A stretch of DNA of 64,000 bases, from NCBI RefSeq assembly GCF_000235505.1, contig NZ_JH379028.1:717483-781482 (forward strand). The letters are read 5' to 3'. Shown here in pieces: positions 53,255-63,288 of the stretch. Below the pieces are notes generated by a model, which saw nothing but the letters and a program-made list of their open reading frames with translations, was not told the origin of the DNA and did not search any database. Within the stretch, counting starts at the first letter, position 1. Each line of letters opens with the position of its first letter. The DNA comes from Hungatella hathewayi WAL-18680 (GTDB taxonomy: Bacteria > Bacillota > Clostridia > Lachnospirales > Lachnospiraceae). The position numbers and the translations under genes were made by a program.

Positions 53255-53815
53255 TTACGGTATCATCGCCCCGTCAGCCCCAACCTTATATCCGTCCGGG
53301 GTTGTGGTGTTCATGAGAAGTTTTCCCAAGGTCCCGTCGGAGCGGGTGTTGAGATAATAGGCTTTCCCGTCCACAATCTGCCAGCCGGTCCGCATGGAGG
53401 CAAAAGTGCCGTCATCCACCGGGTTCATATAGAAATAGTTGCCGTCCACCTGAATCCAGCCGGTCACGGCGTGGCCGTCGGCGTTGAAGAAGTACCAGCG
53501 GGAGTCGATGTATTTCCAGCCGTTGACCGGCCAGCCGCCATCGGCGTACTGGTACCACCAGCCGGAGGGACTGTACCGCCAACCCTGTGGGTAGGAATCG
53601 TCGTCGTCCGGGCCGTCAAACTCATCCGGGCTTGTGGATATCATGGGGGAAATGGTTCCCGCCCCGTTCCATCCCGGAAATAAACGCACGGAAGTGTCGC
53701 CGCTGCCGGCCGTCTCTCCTCCCACGCCTGGCCCGCGGGCCGCCAGCGCCGCCTGGGGACTCATAAGAGCGATTGCCAGTGCCAGGGAAATACCTTTTAT
53801 CCATCGTTTCATCAT
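53255..53815 (-). CDS. Secreted cell-wall-binding (choline-binding-repeat-like) protein
   Basis: The 186-residue protein has a signal peptide (MMKRWIKGISLALAIALM, cleavage after AALA) and an acidic/Gly-rich middle. Its C-terminal half contains repeated aromatic units: GWWYQYADGGWPVNGWKYI, RWYFFNADGHAVTGWIQVDG, NYFYMNPVDDG, TGWQIVDGKAYYLN. These resemble the choline/cell-wall-binding repeats of Gram-positive surface proteins. No catalytic domain is present. It is the first gene in the string with the YesM/YesN pair; a sensory or structural link is possible but unproved. Confidence 0.8.
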   Translation of the reverse strand: MMKRWIKGISLALAIALMSPQAALAARGPGVGGETAGSGDTSVRLFPGWNGAGTISPMISTSPDEFDGPDDDDSYPQGWRYSPSGWWYQYADGGWPVNGWKYIDSRWYFFNADGHAVTGWIQVDGNYFYMNPVDDGTFASMRTGWQIVDGKAYYLNTRSDGTLGKLLMNTTTPDGYKVGADGAMIP

Positions 53816-53879
53816 GTTTGTTCTCCTCCGTATATTTCTCTATTGCCATTGATTCCTGTAACTGTTACTTTTTTCCAAT

Positions 53880-53888
53880 ATTATATCA
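53880..53888 (-). promoter_or_regulatory. Extended -10 promoter of the wall-binding protein/two-component string
   Basis: Minus strand reads TGATATAAT (53888-53880 region), an extended -10 without a good -35. It precedes the ATG by about 65 bases. Confidence 0.45.
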
Positions 53889-53944
53889 GATTGGCGGGGA
53901 AAGAAAAAGGGATTTTCTCTTACAATGTAAACTGGGGATTTGAC

Positions 53945-53973
53945 TGGACATGAAGAAGAGGATTCTCTATAAT
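53945..53973 (+). promoter_or_regulatory. Promoter of the luxE-luxC-like operon
   Basis: TGGACA (53945-53950), 17-base spacer and perfect TATAAT (53968-53973), about 50 bases before the start codon. Confidence 0.6.
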
Positions 53974-54022
53974 GAGATTATAGAAATAAAACTGCCACAT
54001 CGGCATGGCCGGGAGGGTGAAT

Positions 54023-55159
54023 ATGGACTACCGAAAAAAGCTGTTTTTTTATCCAAAACTGTACGACCATCCCCATACGGACGCCCTCTTTGTGACGGCC
54101 ATGAAGGGAAATGCGGCCTTTCACGAAAAGCATTGTGAGGGATACCGAAAGATTCTGGCGGCTGGCCGTGTCCGGCCGGAGGATATTCATAACGTGGAGG
54201 ATTTGTCCAAACTGCCTCCCATTCCCACCCTGTTTTTCAAAAAACACCGGCTGTGGTCACTGCCGCCGGGCCGGGCTGTCTTAAAGGCAACCTCGTCGGG
54301 CACCGGAGGAATGGCCAGCCATGTGGGGTATGACGCGAAAGGTCTGGGCTTCGGCCTTGTCATGGCCGTGCGGACCGCTCTCTTTCACGGGCTGTTTTCC
54401 TTAAAACCGACCAACTACCTGATTCTCGGCTATGAGCCGGGGCGGGAGAATCACACTATCATCTCCAAGACCCAGAGCGCTTCCCGCCTTTACGCCCCTG
54501 TGATCCTCCACACGGAATACGCGCTTCGCCGCTGCCGCGGAGAATACAGGCTGAATCGACGAGGAATTCAGGAAGCGCTGGAGCGGTATGCGAAGATGAG
54601 ATGGCCGGTGCGGCTGATTGGATTTCCGGCGTATACTTATTTTCTCCTGATGGAGCTTAAAAAGGCCGGTATTTCCTACCGTCTTCCCAAAGGTTCCATG
54701 GTGATACTGGGCGGGGGGTGGAAGCAGTTTTACAAAGAACAGGTGGACAAACAGGAGCTTTACCGGCTGTTGGAGGAGACGCTTGGAATCCCGGAGAGCC
54801 GCTGTCTGGAATTCTTTGGCGCGGCGGAGCATCCCGGTATCTATTGCAGCTGCAAAAACCATCATTTTCATGTCCCCATCTATGGAAGAGTTATCATCCG
54901 GGATGTCAAAACGCTGGAACCGCTGGGGTTTGGGAAGCCGGGGATTTTGAATCTGCTCTCCCCTATGGCGGAGAGTATGCCGCTGTCCAGCATTATGACC
55001 GATGATTTGGCCGTTCTTCACCGGGGACGGGACTGTGGATGCGGGATTGACGCCCCCTACTTTGAGATACTTGGGCGGGCCGGTCTGGGAGAAATCAAGA
55101 CCTGCGCCGCCGGGGCGGAGAAATATCTGTCGTCAGAGAATAAACGGGAGGGGCTATGA
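54023..55159 (+). CDS. LuxE-like acyl-protein synthetase
   Basis: The 378-residue protein matches LuxE, the ATP-dependent enzyme that activates a fatty acid for reduction. It has the adenylate-forming signature LKATSSGTGGMASHVGYD, plus PTLFFKKHRLWSL, HPGIYCSCKNHHFHVPIYGRV (seen as FFGAAEHPGIYCS) and LNLLSPMAESMPLSSIMTDDLAVL. The C-terminal region has Cys (GRDCGCGID, shared with PaaK/LuxE relatives). The ATG at 54023 has GGGAGGG upstream; the frame's first ATG has none. It overlaps luxC by four bases, so the two proteins are probably made together, as in the LuxC/LuxE complex. Confidence 0.85.
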   Translation: MDYRKKLFFYPKLYDHPHTDALFVTAMKGNAAFHEKHCEGYRKILAAGRVRPEDIHNVEDLSKLPPIPTLFFKKHRLWSLPPGRAVLKATSSGTGGMASHVGYDAKGLGFGLVMAVRTALFHGLFSLKPTNYLILGYEPGRENHTIISKTQSASRLYAPVILHTEYALRRCRGEYRLNRRGIQEALERYAKMRWPVRLIGFPAYTYFLLMELKKAGISYRLPKGSMVILGGGWKQFYKEQVDKQELYRLLEETLGIPESRCLEFFGAAEHPGIYCSCKNHHFHVPIYGRVIIRDVKTLEPLGFGKPGILNLLSPMAESMPLSSIMTDDLAVLHRGRDCGCGIDAPYFEILGRAGLGEIKTCAAGAEKYLSSENKREGL

Positions 55160-56382
55160 GAATTTCGGAATTGAAGTCACGGATATGCAAAACGCTGGAA
55201 GGACCCGTTCCGGAACCGGAGGTCGTTCTGTCGGCCTGTCAGCGCGTGTCAGAGAAGCTTGCGCGGGGAGACTACCGGCTGCTGCTTGAGGAAACCGGGC
55301 GGGCCGGGTCTGTGAGCGCACGGGAACTGGAAGAAGCTGTGGTGATGCTCAGCCGGGACTATTTATCGGCACGGCTTGTGTTAGAGCTGGGAGTAGACTT
55401 AGAGCGGGGGGATTCCTTTCCTCTCGGTGTTCTGTTTCACATCGGCGCCGGCAATCTGGACGGGCTTTCCGCATACAGCGTCGTGGAAGGTCTGCTGGCC
55501 GGGAACATCAATCTGCTGAAGCTGCCGGCTGGGGAGCAGGGCGTCTCCGCTTTTCTTCTGAGGGAGTTAATCCGGATGGAGCCGTCGCTTCAAAACTATA
55601 TTTATGTGTTTGATTTCCCATCCTCCAATCAAAAGCGGATGCGACAGCTGATGGAGCTGTCTGACGCCGTGGTGCTGTGGGGCGGGGACGAGGCCGTCCT
55701 CTCCGTGCGCTCCCTGGCGCCACCCAATACACGGCTGATTGAGTGGGGGCACAAGTTAAGCTTTGCCTATGTCACGGAAACCGGTTTGGGGAAAGAGGCA
55801 GAACTGCTGGACCTGGCCCGCCATATGATAGAAACCGGCCAGACGCTGTGCAGCTCCTGCCAGGGCATCTACCTGGATACTGACCGCATAGATTTGGTGA
55901 AACAGTTCTCGAAGCGGTTTTTATCCGTGCTGAGACAGGCTTACGACGAAGCCGCCAGGGAAAAGGGAGCGCCGGATATGGGCGTCACCGCAAGAAATAC
56001 TCTCCGGGTCCAGGAAGCACGGATGAGCGCCATGATGAATTCTGATTCTGCGGAGAGTGCCGTCGTTTATGGAGATGGCTGTGTCAGTGTCACCGCCTCT
56101 TCCGACTGCGATTTAACGTTGTCTCTTCTATATGGAAACTGCTGGGTGAAGCCGCTTCCCAGGGCAGAAATCATCTCCGCCCTTCATGAACAGAAGAGCC
56201 ACCTTCAGACCGTGGGACTGCTGTGCGGGGAGGACGAACGTGAGGCGCTTGCCTACCTGCTCTGCCGGGCCGGCGCTGTCCGCATCTGCGATGGCGGCAG
56301 CATGTCGAAACTCCATACTCCGGGCGCTCACGACGGCGAATATCCCTTGAGAAGATACCGCCGAATCATCACAAAAGGCTGA
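55156..56382 (+). CDS. LuxC-like acyl-CoA (fatty acid) reductase
   Basis: The 408-residue enzyme of the aldehyde-dehydrogenase superfamily reduces an activated fatty acyl group to a fatty aldehyde with NADPH. Family motifs are LGVLFHIGAGNLDGLSAYSVVEGLLAGN (seen as VLFHIGAGNLDGLSAYS), VLWGGDEAVLSVRSL and the catalytic Cys region GQTLCSSCQGIYLD near 235. It directly follows LuxE with a four-base overlap. There is no luxA, luxB or luxD nearby, so light is not the output; plasmalogen-related or signal-lipid aldehydes are possible uses. A terminator overlaps its stop. Confidence 0.88.
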   Translation: MRISELKSRICKTLEGPVPEPEVVLSACQRVSEKLARGDYRLLLEETGRAGSVSARELEEAVVMLSRDYLSARLVLELGVDLERGDSFPLGVLFHIGAGNLDGLSAYSVVEGLLAGNINLLKLPAGEQGVSAFLLRELIRMEPSLQNYIYVFDFPSSNQKRMRQLMELSDAVVLWGGDEAVLSVRSLAPPNTRLIEWGHKLSFAYVTETGLGKEAELLDLARHMIETGQTLCSSCQGIYLDTDRIDLVKQFSKRFLSVLRQAYDEAAREKGAPDMGVTARNTLRVQEARMSAMMNSDSAESAVVYGDGCVSVTASSDCDLTLSLLYGNCWVKPLPRAEIISALHEQKSHLQTVGLLCGEDEREALAYLLCRAGAVRICDGGSMSKLHTPGAHDGEYPLRRYRRIITKG

Positions 56383-56409
56383 AACCCACACCGGGATTTC
56401 AGCCTTTTT
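56373..56409. terminator. Bidirectional terminator between luxC and dnaJ
   Basis: AAAAGGCTGAAA (56373-56384) pairs with TTTCAGCCTTTT (56397-56408) and the next T extends the tail. The stem includes the luxC stop codon and also serves the converging dnaJ message. Confidence 0.85.
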
Positions 56410-56430
56410 CTTTCAATCATTTTATTCTGT

Positions 56431-57606
56431 TCACTTGAAGAACCCTTTTTTCTTATGGTTCCCGCTCTCTTTTCCCTCGTCCTCACCGGACTTGGTAATC
56501 TTTCCTGTCATCACCTCGTCGAACCGGCGCAGCGCTTCTCTCTGCTCCTCGTTCATCCGCTCCGGCACCTGGACTACCAGGGTGACATAGTGATCGCCGC
56601 GGACCGCCTTGTTGCGCAGGGACGGCACGCCCTTGCCTTTCAAGCGGACTTTCGTGTCGGTCTGGGTTCCGGACTTCACCTCGTACTCTACCTGGCCGTC
56701 CACCGTGTTGATGCGGATTGGACCGCCGAGAGCCGCTGTGGCGAAGGAAATCGGAACAGTGGAATAGATATTCATATCCTTACGGATAAATACCGGATGC
56801 TTGGAGACAACCGCCTCCACCAGCAGATCGCCCCGCTCGCCACCGTTGGTGCCTGGCTCGCCGGCTCCGGCCATACGGATGCTCTGTCCGTCGTCGATAC
56901 CGGCCGGTATGGTTACTTTCAGTTTCTTTCGTCTCGTGATGTACCCCGTACCGCGGCAGTCCGGACATTTTTCCTTGATAATCTGGCCGCTGCCTCCACA
57001 GTCCGGACAAGTCTGCACGTTCTGCACCTGGCCGAACATGGACTGCTGGGTGTACATAATCTTGCCCTTGCCGTTACACTTCGGGCAGGTCTCCGGCTTG
57101 GTTCCGGCTTTTGCCCCGGTTCCGTGACAGGATGCACACTCATCCTTATAATTGATCTCAATCTCTTTCTCACATCCGAAGATGGCTTCCTCGAAGGAAA
57201 TGCGGATGCTGGTTCTCACATTGGCGCCGCGCATGGGACCATTATATCTGGCGCCTCTGGAACTTCTTCCGCCGCCAAAGATATCGCCGAAAATATCCCC
57301 AAAGATATCGCCCATATCAGCCCCGCTGAAATCGAATCCGCCGAATCCGCCATAACCGCCGCCACCAGCGCCGCCGTCGAAGGCCGCATGGCCAAACTGG
57401 TCATACTGCCGTCTCTTCTCCGGGTCACTGAGGACGGTATAAGCCTCAGATGCCTCTTTAAACTTTTTCTCCGCCTCCGCGTCGCCCGGGTTGGCATCCG
57501 GATGATACTTTTTCGCCAGCGCGCGGTATGCCTTCTTGATGGCCGCGTCATCCGCCGTCTTGTCTATGCCCAGGACTTCATAATAATCTCTCTTGCTCTC
57601 TGCCAT
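56431..57606 (-). CDS. dnaJ: Chaperone protein DnaJ
   Basis: The 391-residue co-chaperone has the J domain ([31 protein letters not shown], seen as [10 protein letters not shown] with the HPD motif), a Gly/Phe region with repeated GDIFGDIF, the zinc finger with four CxxCxGxG motifs ([32 protein letters not shown]) and the C-terminal substrate domain. It is the last gene of the heat-shock operon, set apart from dnaK by two hairpins. Confidence 0.97.
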   Translation of the reverse strand: MAESKRDYYEVLGIDKTADDAAIKKAYRALAKKYHPDANPGDAEAEKKFKEASEAYTVLSDPEKRRQYDQFGHAAFDGGAGGGGYGGFGGFDFSGADMGDIFGDIFGDIFGGGRSSRGARYNGPMRGANVRTSIRISFEEAIFGCEKEIEINYKDECASCHGTGAKAGTKPETCPKCNGKGKIMYTQQSMFGQVQNVQTCPDCGGSGQIIKEKCPDCRGTGYITRRKKLKVTIPAGIDDGQSIRMAGAGEPGTNGGERGDLLVEAVVSKHPVFIRKDMNIYSTVPISFATAALGGPIRINTVDGQVEYEVKSGTQTDTKVRLKGKGVPSLRNKAVRGDHYVTLVVQVPERMNEEQREALRRFDEVMTGKITKSGEDEGKESGNHKKKGFFK

Positions 57607-57625
57607 GTCAGTCTACCTTTCATAC

Positions 57626-57672
57626 ATCACCAAAAAGTGTTGTAAATGATTTCTACAACACTTACCGGTGAT
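57626..57672 (-). terminator. Terminator-like hairpin before dnaJ
   Basis: On the minus strand AAGTGTTGTA and TACAACACTT (57663-57654 and 57644-57635) form a 10-bp stem directly followed by TTTTT (57636-57632). Outer bases ATCACC and GGTGAT can extend it. It would stop part of the transcription before dnaJ. Confidence 0.7.
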
Positions 57673-57692
57673 ATCAAATTTCTCTTTTATCA

Positions 57693-57716
57693 GGTGGCCG
57701 GTACATACCGGCCACC
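57693..57716 (-). repeat. Perfect hairpin just after dnaK
   Basis: GGTGGCCGGTA and TACCGGCCACC are perfectly complementary (11 bp) with a two-base loop, starting 10 bases after the dnaK stop. There is no T run, so it may protect or process the message. Confidence 0.6.
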
Positions 57717-57725
57717 TATGGTATT

Positions 57726-59624
<1,899 letters not shown>

Positions 59625-59666
59625 TTATTTCCTGATGTTCGTCAATTTCCAATTTCCAGTTTCCAA

Positions 59667-60347
59667 CTAGTTAGCCACCTGGACCATGCTGTGTCTCACC
59701 ACGGAGTCCCGGTACATGTAACCCTTTTGAAGCTCCTGGGCCACAATATTCTCACCCAGATTTTCATCTTCAATATGCATCACCGCATTGTGGAAGTTGG
59801 GGTCAAATTCCTGCCCAACCGCCTCGATTGGCTTCACACCTGCCTCTTCCAACGCCTTCAACAGCTGCTTATATATCATCTCCATCCCCTCCGCAAACGG
59901 CGAACCCTTTGCATCCTCCGGGATGGCGGCCAATCCTCTCTCAAAATTATCTACCACGGGGAGCATTCTCTCGACGATATCCTTCGCCCCAATCTCATAC
60001 ATCGCTGACTTTTCTTTCTCCGTCCGCTTTCTGTAATTGTCAAACTCCGCCATAGTTCTGCGCACCCGGTCCGTCAACTCTTCGATCTGGGCGTCCCTCG
60101 GGTCCTTCTTGTCTTTCTTCTTGCCGAAAAAGCCTTTCTTCTCCGGCTCTTCCTGGCTCTTCCCGGAGTCTTCGGAATCATTTTCTTCTCCGGTCTCCGC
60201 TCCGGCCGTCTCTGTTTCCGGCACTTCTTTCCCTGCTGGCATCTCTGTCTCTGCCTGCGCGTCCGCCTCTCCCGCCGTCTCCGGCGCTCTGACGTCCTCC
60301 GTCTCCTCCGGCATCACTGCCTCATCTCTCATCTCTTCACTATTCAC
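59667..60347 (-). CDS. grpE: Nucleotide exchange factor GrpE
   Basis: The 226-residue dimeric protein releases ADP from DnaK. A long acidic, Glu/Ala/Thr-rich N-terminus (about 1-70) is followed by a coiled coil and the GrpE core: AEFDNYRKRTEKEK, LPVVDNFERGL, GVKPIEAVGQEFDPNFHNAVM and QKGYMYRDSVVRHSMVQV. The GTG at 60347 is preferred for the GAGG five bases upstream and because it comes just after the hrcA stop; the ATG at 60368 and codon at 60386 lie in hrcA and lack a site. Confidence 0.9.
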   Translation of the reverse strand: MNSEEMRDEAVMPEETEDVRAPETAGEADAQAETEMPAGKEVPETETAGAETGEENDSEDSGKSQEEPEKKGFFGKKKDKKDPRDAQIEELTDRVRRTMAEFDNYRKRTEKEKSAMYEIGAKDIVERMLPVVDNFERGLAAIPEDAKGSPFAEGMEMIYKQLLKALEEAGVKPIEAVGQEFDPNFHNAVMHIEDENLGENIVAQELQKGYMYRDSVVRHSMVQVAN

Positions 60348-60357
60348 AGTTTCCTCG

Positions 60358-61395
60358 TCACCTTTCATCTTTTTTAAAGGTCGCATCCAGCTGTGTCATC
60401 AACGTTTTCAGCGTCTTTAACACCTTTTCGTAATCCATGCGCTTGGGACCTATGATACCTATAGTCCCACGGATGCCCTCTCCCAATTCATAATTCGCTG
60501 TCACCACACTGCAGTCTTTCATGGCCTGCACGGGAGTCTCATCGCCAATGTAAACCTGGATTCCGGAGTTTTCCTCCGATTCGTTCACATCCGATATCAA
60601 ATCCTGCAAAAGCTCGGTGTGTTCTAAGGTTCCCAACAGCTGGCTGGCTTTCTCGCCATCGCTCAGCTCCGGATACTTGAAAATGTTGGTGGCCCCGCTG
60701 GTATAGATCTGAAGGTCATCCTCATCGGCCTTGATGGCGTCGGCGACTTCGTTCAGCACCAAATCCACCACCTGGCTGTGATTGCCCGCCTGCTCTTTCA
60801 GGCTGCTGATAACGCCCAGATTAATCTCCTCGATGGTCAGTCCGTTTAAACTGCTGTTGAGCAGAATATTCAGATTCAGCAGTTCCTCATCTTCAATCTC
60901 CTCGTGAATGGTCACCATGGTGTTCTTGATAATGTTGCCTTCCACTACTGTCACTATCAACAGCTTGTAGGTGTCCACACGGGACAGCTGGATAAATTTC
61001 AGTTTGTTGTGGTGGTACTGGGGAGCGCTTATCAGGGCCGCGTAGTTGGTATTGTTGGCCAGCAGCTTTGCCAGCTGCTTTAACACCAGCTCCAACCGGT
61101 CCACCCGCTGAATCATCAGCTCCTGAAGCTCCGTCACCTGAAGTTCCTTCTCCTCCATAATCTGGTCCACATAGAATCGGTAGCCCTTGTCAGAGGGAAT
61201 TCTTCCGGCGGAAGTGTGGGGCTGTATGATATAGCCCATCTCTTCCAAATCCGACATCTCATTGCGGATGGTAGCGGAACTCCACTTGGACTCCGTGTAT
61301 TTGGAAATGGTTCTGGAACCCACCGGTTCGCCGGTATCCATATAGTTCTTGATGATGGCTTTTAATATTGTAATCTTTCTGTCATCCAGCTCCAT
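60358..61395 (-). CDS. hrcA: Heat-inducible repressor HrcA
   Basis: The 345-residue repressor controls its own operon through the CIRCE site. The winged-helix DNA-binding part begins MELDDRKITILKAIIKNYMDTGEPVGSRT (seen as DRKITILKAIIKNYMDTGEP) and includes SSATIRNEMSDLEEMGYI; the C-terminal GAF-like part has IGIIGPKRMDYEKVL. The ATG at 61395 has GGAAAGGATGGG upstream and lies after the CIRCE promoter; longer frames start inside CIRCE. It overlaps grpE slightly. Confidence 0.95.
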   Translation of the reverse strand: MELDDRKITILKAIIKNYMDTGEPVGSRTISKYTESKWSSATIRNEMSDLEEMGYIIQPHTSAGRIPSDKGYRFYVDQIMEEKELQVTELQELMIQRVDRLELVLKQLAKLLANNTNYAALISAPQYHHNKLKFIQLSRVDTYKLLIVTVVEGNIIKNTMVTIHEEIEDEELLNLNILLNSSLNGLTIEEINLGVISSLKEQAGNHSQVVDLVLNEVADAIKADEDDLQIYTSGATNIFKYPELSDGEKASQLLGTLEHTELLQDLISDVNESEENSGIQVYIGDETPVQAMKDCSVVTANYELGEGIRGTIGIIGPKRMDYEKVLKTLKTLMTQLDATFKKDER

Positions 61396-61483
61396 ATCAC
61401 CCATCCTTTCCATCCGTAATCTGTAACTGAGACGCTGGCAGGAGATTTCAAATCTACACTCATTACCAGTATCTTCTAGCTTG

Positions 61484-61510
61484 TTAGCACTCATTCATGT
61501 CGAGTGCTAA
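61484..61510. promoter_or_regulatory. CIRCE operator (perfect)
   Basis: TTAGCACTC, nine bases, GAGTGCTAA: the exact CIRCE consensus, just after the predicted start of hrcA transcription. HrcA binding here represses hrcA-grpE-dnaK-dnaJ until heat titrates GroEL. Confidence 0.97.
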
Positions 61511-61523
61511 TATCTATGTTCCT

Positions 61524-61552
61524 AATATAATCCTTTGCCCCGTCTTTGTCAA
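61524..61552 (-). promoter_or_regulatory. Sigma-A promoter of the hrcA operon
   Basis: Minus strand: TTGACA (61552-61547), 17-base spacer, TATATT (61529-61524). CIRCE lies right after it. Confidence 0.8.
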
Positions 61553-61638
61553 TAGGTTTTTACAAAAACTTTTCTTCCTAAATATAGAAGATTTATGTCA
61601 CCCAACTGTTAGGATAATCTTACAAAATCAGGAATTTC

Positions 61639-61666
61639 TTGACTTTTAACAAAATTGTAATATAAT
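61639..61666 (+). promoter_or_regulatory. Promoter of the first 3D-domain gene
   Basis: TTGACT (61639-61644), 16-base spacer and perfect TATAAT (61661-61666), about 40 bases before the ATG. Confidence 0.65.
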
Positions 61667-61707
61667 TGTAACTGATAAACCATAACAACTACTTTGCGAG
61701 GGACATC

Positions 61708-62247
61708 ATGAAAACAATCTGTAATATTTGTAAAAAGAGTATGAGAGCAGCCGCACTGACTGCCATTTGTATCTTATGTTTTTCTTTCACGGCGTTTGCC
61801 GGGACAGAAACCTCGGACAAGGGTCCCGGCGTTCCACAGGTGGAAGAGCCGACAGAACCTGCCGAATTGAAAGAGGGCGACTCCCTCGGCATTTTCAAAA
61901 CAACCGGTTACTGCAGCTGTGAGAAGTGCTCTAAGGGCTCCGGACTGACCTACAGCGGCACAACTCCTACCCCCAACCACACCATTTCCGCAGATTTAAC
62001 ACTTCTGCCACTTGGCACCAAGGTGAAAATCAACGACATCGTCTACACGGTGGAGGATATGGGCGGCGGCGTTGACGGCCGGAAAATTGACATCTACTAT
62101 GGCTCCCATGAGGATGCATTGGCCCACGGCTTATCCAACACGGAAGTATTTTTCGTCTCCAAGCCGGAGGAAAAGAAAGTGGAGGCCCCTGCCGAAGAGA
62201 CCAAACCTTCCAGACCGCTCAACGGCCCCGGGGATGCATATTCATAA
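61708..62247 (+). CDS. Secreted 3D (Asp-Asp-Asp) domain protein, short form
   Basis: The 179-residue protein has a signal peptide (MKTICNICKKSMRAAALT, then ICILCFSFTAFA) and a 3D domain: IFKTTGYCSCEKCSKGSGLTYSGTT, ISADLTLLPLGTKVKI and YTVEDMGGGVDGRKIDIYYG with the three conserved Asp. This double-psi barrel is the lytic core of MltA/Rpf-like wall hydrolases. The tail is Pro/Glu-rich and may span the wall. GAGGGACATC precedes the ATG. A terminator separates it from its paralogue. Confidence 0.9.
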   Translation: MKTICNICKKSMRAAALTAICILCFSFTAFAGTETSDKGPGVPQVEEPTEPAELKEGDSLGIFKTTGYCSCEKCSKGSGLTYSGTTPTPNHTISADLTLLPLGTKVKINDIVYTVEDMGGGVDGRKIDIYYGSHEDALAHGLSNTEVFFVSKPEEKKVEAPAEETKPSRPLNGPGDAYS

Positions 62248-62302
62248 ATAACACCGGAATGAACGGGAGATATACTGATAAAACCTACATAAGATGCCGA
62301 AA

Positions 62303-62342
62303 AAGGGATACGTAAGAAATATTACGTATTCCTTATTTTTTT
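62303..62342 (+). terminator. Terminator after the first 3D-domain gene
   Basis: AAGGGATACGTAA (62303-62315) pairs with TTACGTATTCCTT (62322-62334), followed by a long T run to 62342. Confidence 0.8.
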
Positions 62343-62352
62343 GCCCATTTTG

Positions 62353-62380
62353 TTGACAAATCCTGGAAAACATGTAAAAT
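62353..62380 (+). promoter_or_regulatory. Possible promoter of the second 3D-domain gene
   Basis: TTGACA (62353-62358), 16-base spacer, TAAAAT (62375-62380). A second AT-rich candidate with a TATAAT lies around 62420. The leader would be 60-90 bases. Confidence 0.5.
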
Positions 62381-62479
62381 TCATACTTAATGTTCATATA
62401 TTACAATTCTGTTACATATATATAATATGTGTTAAGAGTTATTGCAAATATATTGAACAGCTAAGAAAGGAATTTTGTT

Positions 62480-63211
62480 ATGAAAACAGTTATGAATTTT
62501 GTTACCAAAAAAAGACATGTGATGATAGGAATGATTATAACGATGCTGCTGATGGTTTTGGGCAGCACCACGGCTTTCGCCTCCACCAATGAGGGACGCC
62601 TGGACGGCCTGTTGGGCGGCAATATTGTGGGATGGGCCTGGAACAGCAGCACGCCGGATACTCCCGCCACCGTAAAAGTGGTAGTAAAGAAATACAGCAC
62701 TTCCGAAATTGTACAAGATACCACTCTTTCCGCCGAAGAATACCGGGATGATTTGAAGGCTTCCGGCAAAGGGACCGGAAAATATGGATTCACCGTTCCC
62801 ATAACCTGGGATACCACAGACACCAGCCTCTACCTGGTGGAATGCACCGTCAACGGCGAGGCCGTTACCAACTCCCTGTACTGCCAGGGCGGGGAAATCG
62901 CTTCCGCGGCCAACGGCGGACTGATTCCACTCGGCACCTTCAAGACCACCGCCTACTGTCCATGCCGCTCCTGCTCCTCAGGCTGGGGTGGACGGACCAG
63001 CACCGGCACCATCGCCACCGCGGGCCGCACCATCTCCGTGGACCCATCCGTGATTCCCCACGGCAGCCACGTCATGATTAACGGCGTAATTTATACCGCG
63101 GAGGATATCGGCAGCGGAGTCAACGGAAAGCATATTGACATTTTCTTCAACACCCATGCGGAGTGCCGAAGCTATGGGGTGAGAAATGTGGAGGCATTTC
63201 TGGTCGTTTAA
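62480..63211 (+). CDS. Secreted 3D domain protein, long form
   Basis: The 243-residue protein has a signal peptide (residues 1-35 or so, ending in TTAFAS) and an added N-terminal region (about 40-145) with GNIVGWAWNSSTPDTPATVKV, like a Big/beta-sandwich domain. The C-terminal 3D domain has FKTTAYCPCRSCSSGWGGRTSTGT, ISVDPSVIPHGSHVMINGV and YTAEDIGSGVNGKHIDIFF. It is a paralogue of the gene before it and probably also a wall-active enzyme. It follows an own promoter; the stop at 63211 is 75 bases from the hemW end. Confidence 0.9.
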   Translation: MKTVMNFVTKKRHVMIGMIITMLLMVLGSTTAFASTNEGRLDGLLGGNIVGWAWNSSTPDTPATVKVVVKKYSTSEIVQDTTLSAEEYRDDLKASGKGTGKYGFTVPITWDTTDTSLYLVECTVNGEAVTNSLYCQGGEIASAANGGLIPLGTFKTTAYCPCRSCSSGWGGRTSTGTIATAGRTISVDPSVIPHGSHVMINGVIYTAEDIGSGVNGKHIDIFFNTHAECRSYGVRNVEAFLVV

Positions 63212-63288
63212 ACACCTATCACAAAAGCCGGTTCCCCATGAAGGGTTACCGGCTTCTCCTTTTGACTCTTCTTATCTCTAATTGTCAT

